This document shows, in pieces, positions 62,847-64,000 of a DNA stretch of 64,000 nucleotides. The position numbers and the translations under genes were made by a program. Every line of letters starts with the position of its first letter. Position 1 is the first letter of the stretch. The notes below the pieces were generated by a model. That model had not been told where the DNA came from. It did not search any database and was given only the letters and a program-made list of their open reading frames with translations. Origin of the DNA: JAVDCA01 sp963819385 (lineage in GTDB: Bacteria > Pseudomonadota > Alphaproteobacteria > Rhizobiales > Xanthobacteraceae); assembly GCA_963819385.1 (NCBI GenBank), contig CAWFVV010000006.1, positions 2,480,001 to 2,544,000 on the forward strand. The letters are read 5' to 3'.

Positions 62847-63878
62847 ATGACGCTTTCCTTGCATCCGCCCCTTCCACCGATGGAAGCACTCTCGGTCGAG
62901 ACGATTCCGACTGGGCCCGAATGGCAATACGAGCCGAAATGGGATGGCTTCCGCTGCCTGGTGTTTCGCGACGGCGACAAGGTCGAGCTGCAATCGAAAT
63001 CCGGCAAGCCGCTTACGCGCTATTTTCCCGAGATCGTCACGGCCGTGCGGGCGGTCAAAGCGAAACGCTTCGTGCTCGACGGCGAGATCGTGGTGCCGGA
63101 CGGCCGCGCGTTCTCGTTCGACGCGCTGCTGCAGCGAATTCATCCAGCGGCGAGTCGGGTCAAGCGGCTGGCTGACGAGACGCCTGCGCTGATGATCGTG
63201 TTCGACCTGCTCGCCGACGAACGCGGCGAGGCGCTGGTCGATCTCCCGCTCGCCGAGCGCCGGCCGCTCCTGGACAAATTTGCGCGCAAGCACCTGCGCG
63301 GCCACGACCGTTTCCGCCTCTCACCGGCGACGACTCGCCTTGCTGACGCGAAGGGCTGGCTCAAGCGCGTCGGCGCAACCCTCGACGGCATCATCGCCAA
63401 GCGGCGCGACCTGCCCTACCGCGCGGGCGAGCGCACCGGCATGGAGAAGATCAAGAACTATCGCAGCGCCGACTGCGTGATCGGCGGCTTCCGCTACAAC
63501 GAAGGCAAGAAGGTGGTGGGCTCGCTGCTGCTCGGCCTCTACGACGACGAGGGCCTGCTCAACCACATCGGCTTCACGTCGACGATCGCCGCCAAGGACA
63601 AGCCGGCGCTGACGCGCAAGCTCACGAAGCTGGTCGCGCCGCCCGGCTTCACGGGCGGCAAGCCCGGCGGACCGAGCCGCTGGTCGACGGAGCGCTCGGC
63701 GCAATGGCAGCCGCTCAAGCCGAAGCTCGTCGTCGAGGTCTGCTACGACCATTTCTCCGGCGGCCGCTTCCGCCACGGCACGCGGCTGCTGCGCTGGCGG
63801 CCCGACAAGGCGCCGCGGCAGTGCACGATGGCGCAGGTCCGGCAGAAGACGGCGGATTTGATGAAGCTGCTGGGGTGA
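62847..63878 (+). CDS. ATP-dependent DNA ligase (LigC/LigD-ligase type)
   Basis: 343 residues. The adenylated Lys31 is in EWQYEPKWDGFRCLVFRDGD (motif I), followed by FVLDGEIVVPDGRAFSFDAL (motif III region), LMIVFDLLADERG, GATLDGIIAKRRDLPYRAGE (motif IV), MEKIKNYRSADCVIGGFRYN (V) and an OB-fold with LKPKLVVEVCYDHFSGGRFR then HGTRLLRWRPDK. It lacks the nuclease and primase domains of full LigD, so it is a stand-alone ligase used in repair alongside the main NAD-dependent enzyme. Start ATG 62847. Confidence 0.92.
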   Translation: MTLSLHPPLPPMEALSVETIPTGPEWQYEPKWDGFRCLVFRDGDKVELQSKSGKPLTRYFPEIVTAVRAVKAKRFVLDGEIVVPDGRAFSFDALLQRIHPAASRVKRLADETPALMIVFDLLADERGEALVDLPLAERRPLLDKFARKHLRGHDRFRLSPATTRLADAKGWLKRVGATLDGIIAKRRDLPYRAGERTGMEKIKNYRSADCVIGGFRYNEGKKVVGSLLLGLYDDEGLLNHIGFTSTIAAKDKPALTRKLTKLVAPPGFTGGKPGGPSRWSTERSAQWQPLKPKLVVEVCYDHFSGGRFRHGTRLLRWRPDKAPRQCTMAQVRQKTADLMKLLG

Positions 63879-63900
63879 GGAGCGGCCTCTTTCTTTAGAG

Positions 63901-63919
63901 TATGACAGTGTCATATAAT
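63901..63919 (+). promoter_or_regulatory. Palindromic operator over a consensus -10 box upstream of the ParD-like gene
   Basis: TATGACA-G-TGTCATA (63901-63915) is a perfect dyad; TATAAT (63914-63919) overlaps its end. The ParD-like start is 26 bases further on. The layout fits autorepression by an antitoxin. Confidence 0.6.
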
Positions 63920-63944
63920 GGATGAGCAAAATCCAGGAGACGAC

Positions 63945-64000
63945 ATGCGCAGCAGCAAGCCGATCACGGTCACGCTTGGTCCACAGCAAGCGAGCCTCGA
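63945..64000 (+). CDS. ParD-like ribbon-helix-helix antitoxin, N-terminal part
   Basis: Cut by the window edge after 18 codons: MRSSKPITVTLGPQQASL. The length of the first strand and the S-x-P-I-T-V-T-L-x-P pattern match the start of ParD/CC2985-type antitoxins, which bind DNA through a ribbon-helix-helix. AGGAGA lies nine bases upstream. The partner toxin, if any, would be outside the window. The call rests on a short piece plus the palindromic promoter. Confidence 0.6.
   Translation, partial: MRSSKPITVTLGPQQASL

Overview
The window looks like a chromosome segment of an alphaproteobacterium of the order Hyphomicrobiales (Rhizobiales), close to the Bradyrhizobium/Xanthobacteraceae branch. 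The evidence is high GC, canonical alphaproteobacterial gene order (miaB-phoH-ybeY-corC-lnt; rimP-nusA-ylxR-infB-rbfA-truB-rpsO-pnp; fabI-fabB-fabA next to a Fur-family Irr with a GCPWHD heme motif; mutM divergent from ubiE-ubiB-coaBC-dut; divL-tsaE/amgK-murU-addB-addA-trxA), and several palindromic intergenic repeat families typical of these genomes.

Layout. 1-4.9 kb: end of miaB, phoH, ybeY, a triple 57-bp palindromic repeat, corC, lnt. 5.2-7.8 kb: a PhrR-like regulator, metK, trmB. 8.0-18.4 kb: the translation/RNA operon rimP to pnp. From about 4.8 to 18.3 kb nearly every gene is broken by many single-base indels, mostly in short homopolymers. These genes are essential and each can be reassembled by hopping frames, so I read this as poor sequence quality, not gene decay. 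Scattered single indels also occur near 28.6, 38.66, 56.3, 57.07 and 57.34 kb.

18.4-24.98 kb is an accessory block between pnp and fabI. It holds two parallel minus-strand clusters of secreted proteins: PsiF-repeat protein, beta-repeat protein and a 137-residue exported protein; and a beta-repeat/CAP protein, a beta-repeat remnant and a second copy of the 137-residue protein. Both clusters start behind the same conserved upstream segment with paired GAAACGG boxes 22 bp apart, and an AraC-family regulator is divergent to one of them. The block is bracketed by two nested pairs of direct repeats, one a 67-bp duplicate of the 3' end of fabI. No integrase or transposase is visible.

24.9-37.7 kb carries unsaturated fatty acid synthesis (fabI, fabB, fabA), irr, a P-loop kinase, an SH3 protein, a D-2-hydroxyacid dehydrogenase, a MoeB-like enzyme, a degenerate trypsin-like protein, an enoyl-CoA hydratase, small secreted proteins, a DUF4189/TPR protein and mutM. 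38-42.8 kb carries ubiE, ubiB, coaBC, dut and an Rrf2 regulator. The CoaBC protein has an N-terminal FitA/Arc-like ribbon-helix-helix domain, and its promoter is covered by a perfect 19-nt palindrome with the start codon at the expected transcription start. This is the most unusual regulatory arrangement in the window.

42.8-48 kb holds a Bug-type binding protein, an extradiol-type dioxygenase, and an SGNH hydrolase coupled to a glycosyltransferase/sulfotransferase fusion. 48.3-61.2 kb holds DivL (tyrosine at the histidine-kinase phospho-site), TsaE fused to an AmgK-like kinase, a PilZ protein, MurU, AddB, AddA and thioredoxin. 61.3-64 kb holds a dihydroxyphthalate-decarboxylase-like protein, an ATP-dependent DNA ligase and the first codons of a ParD-like antitoxin behind a palindromic promoter.
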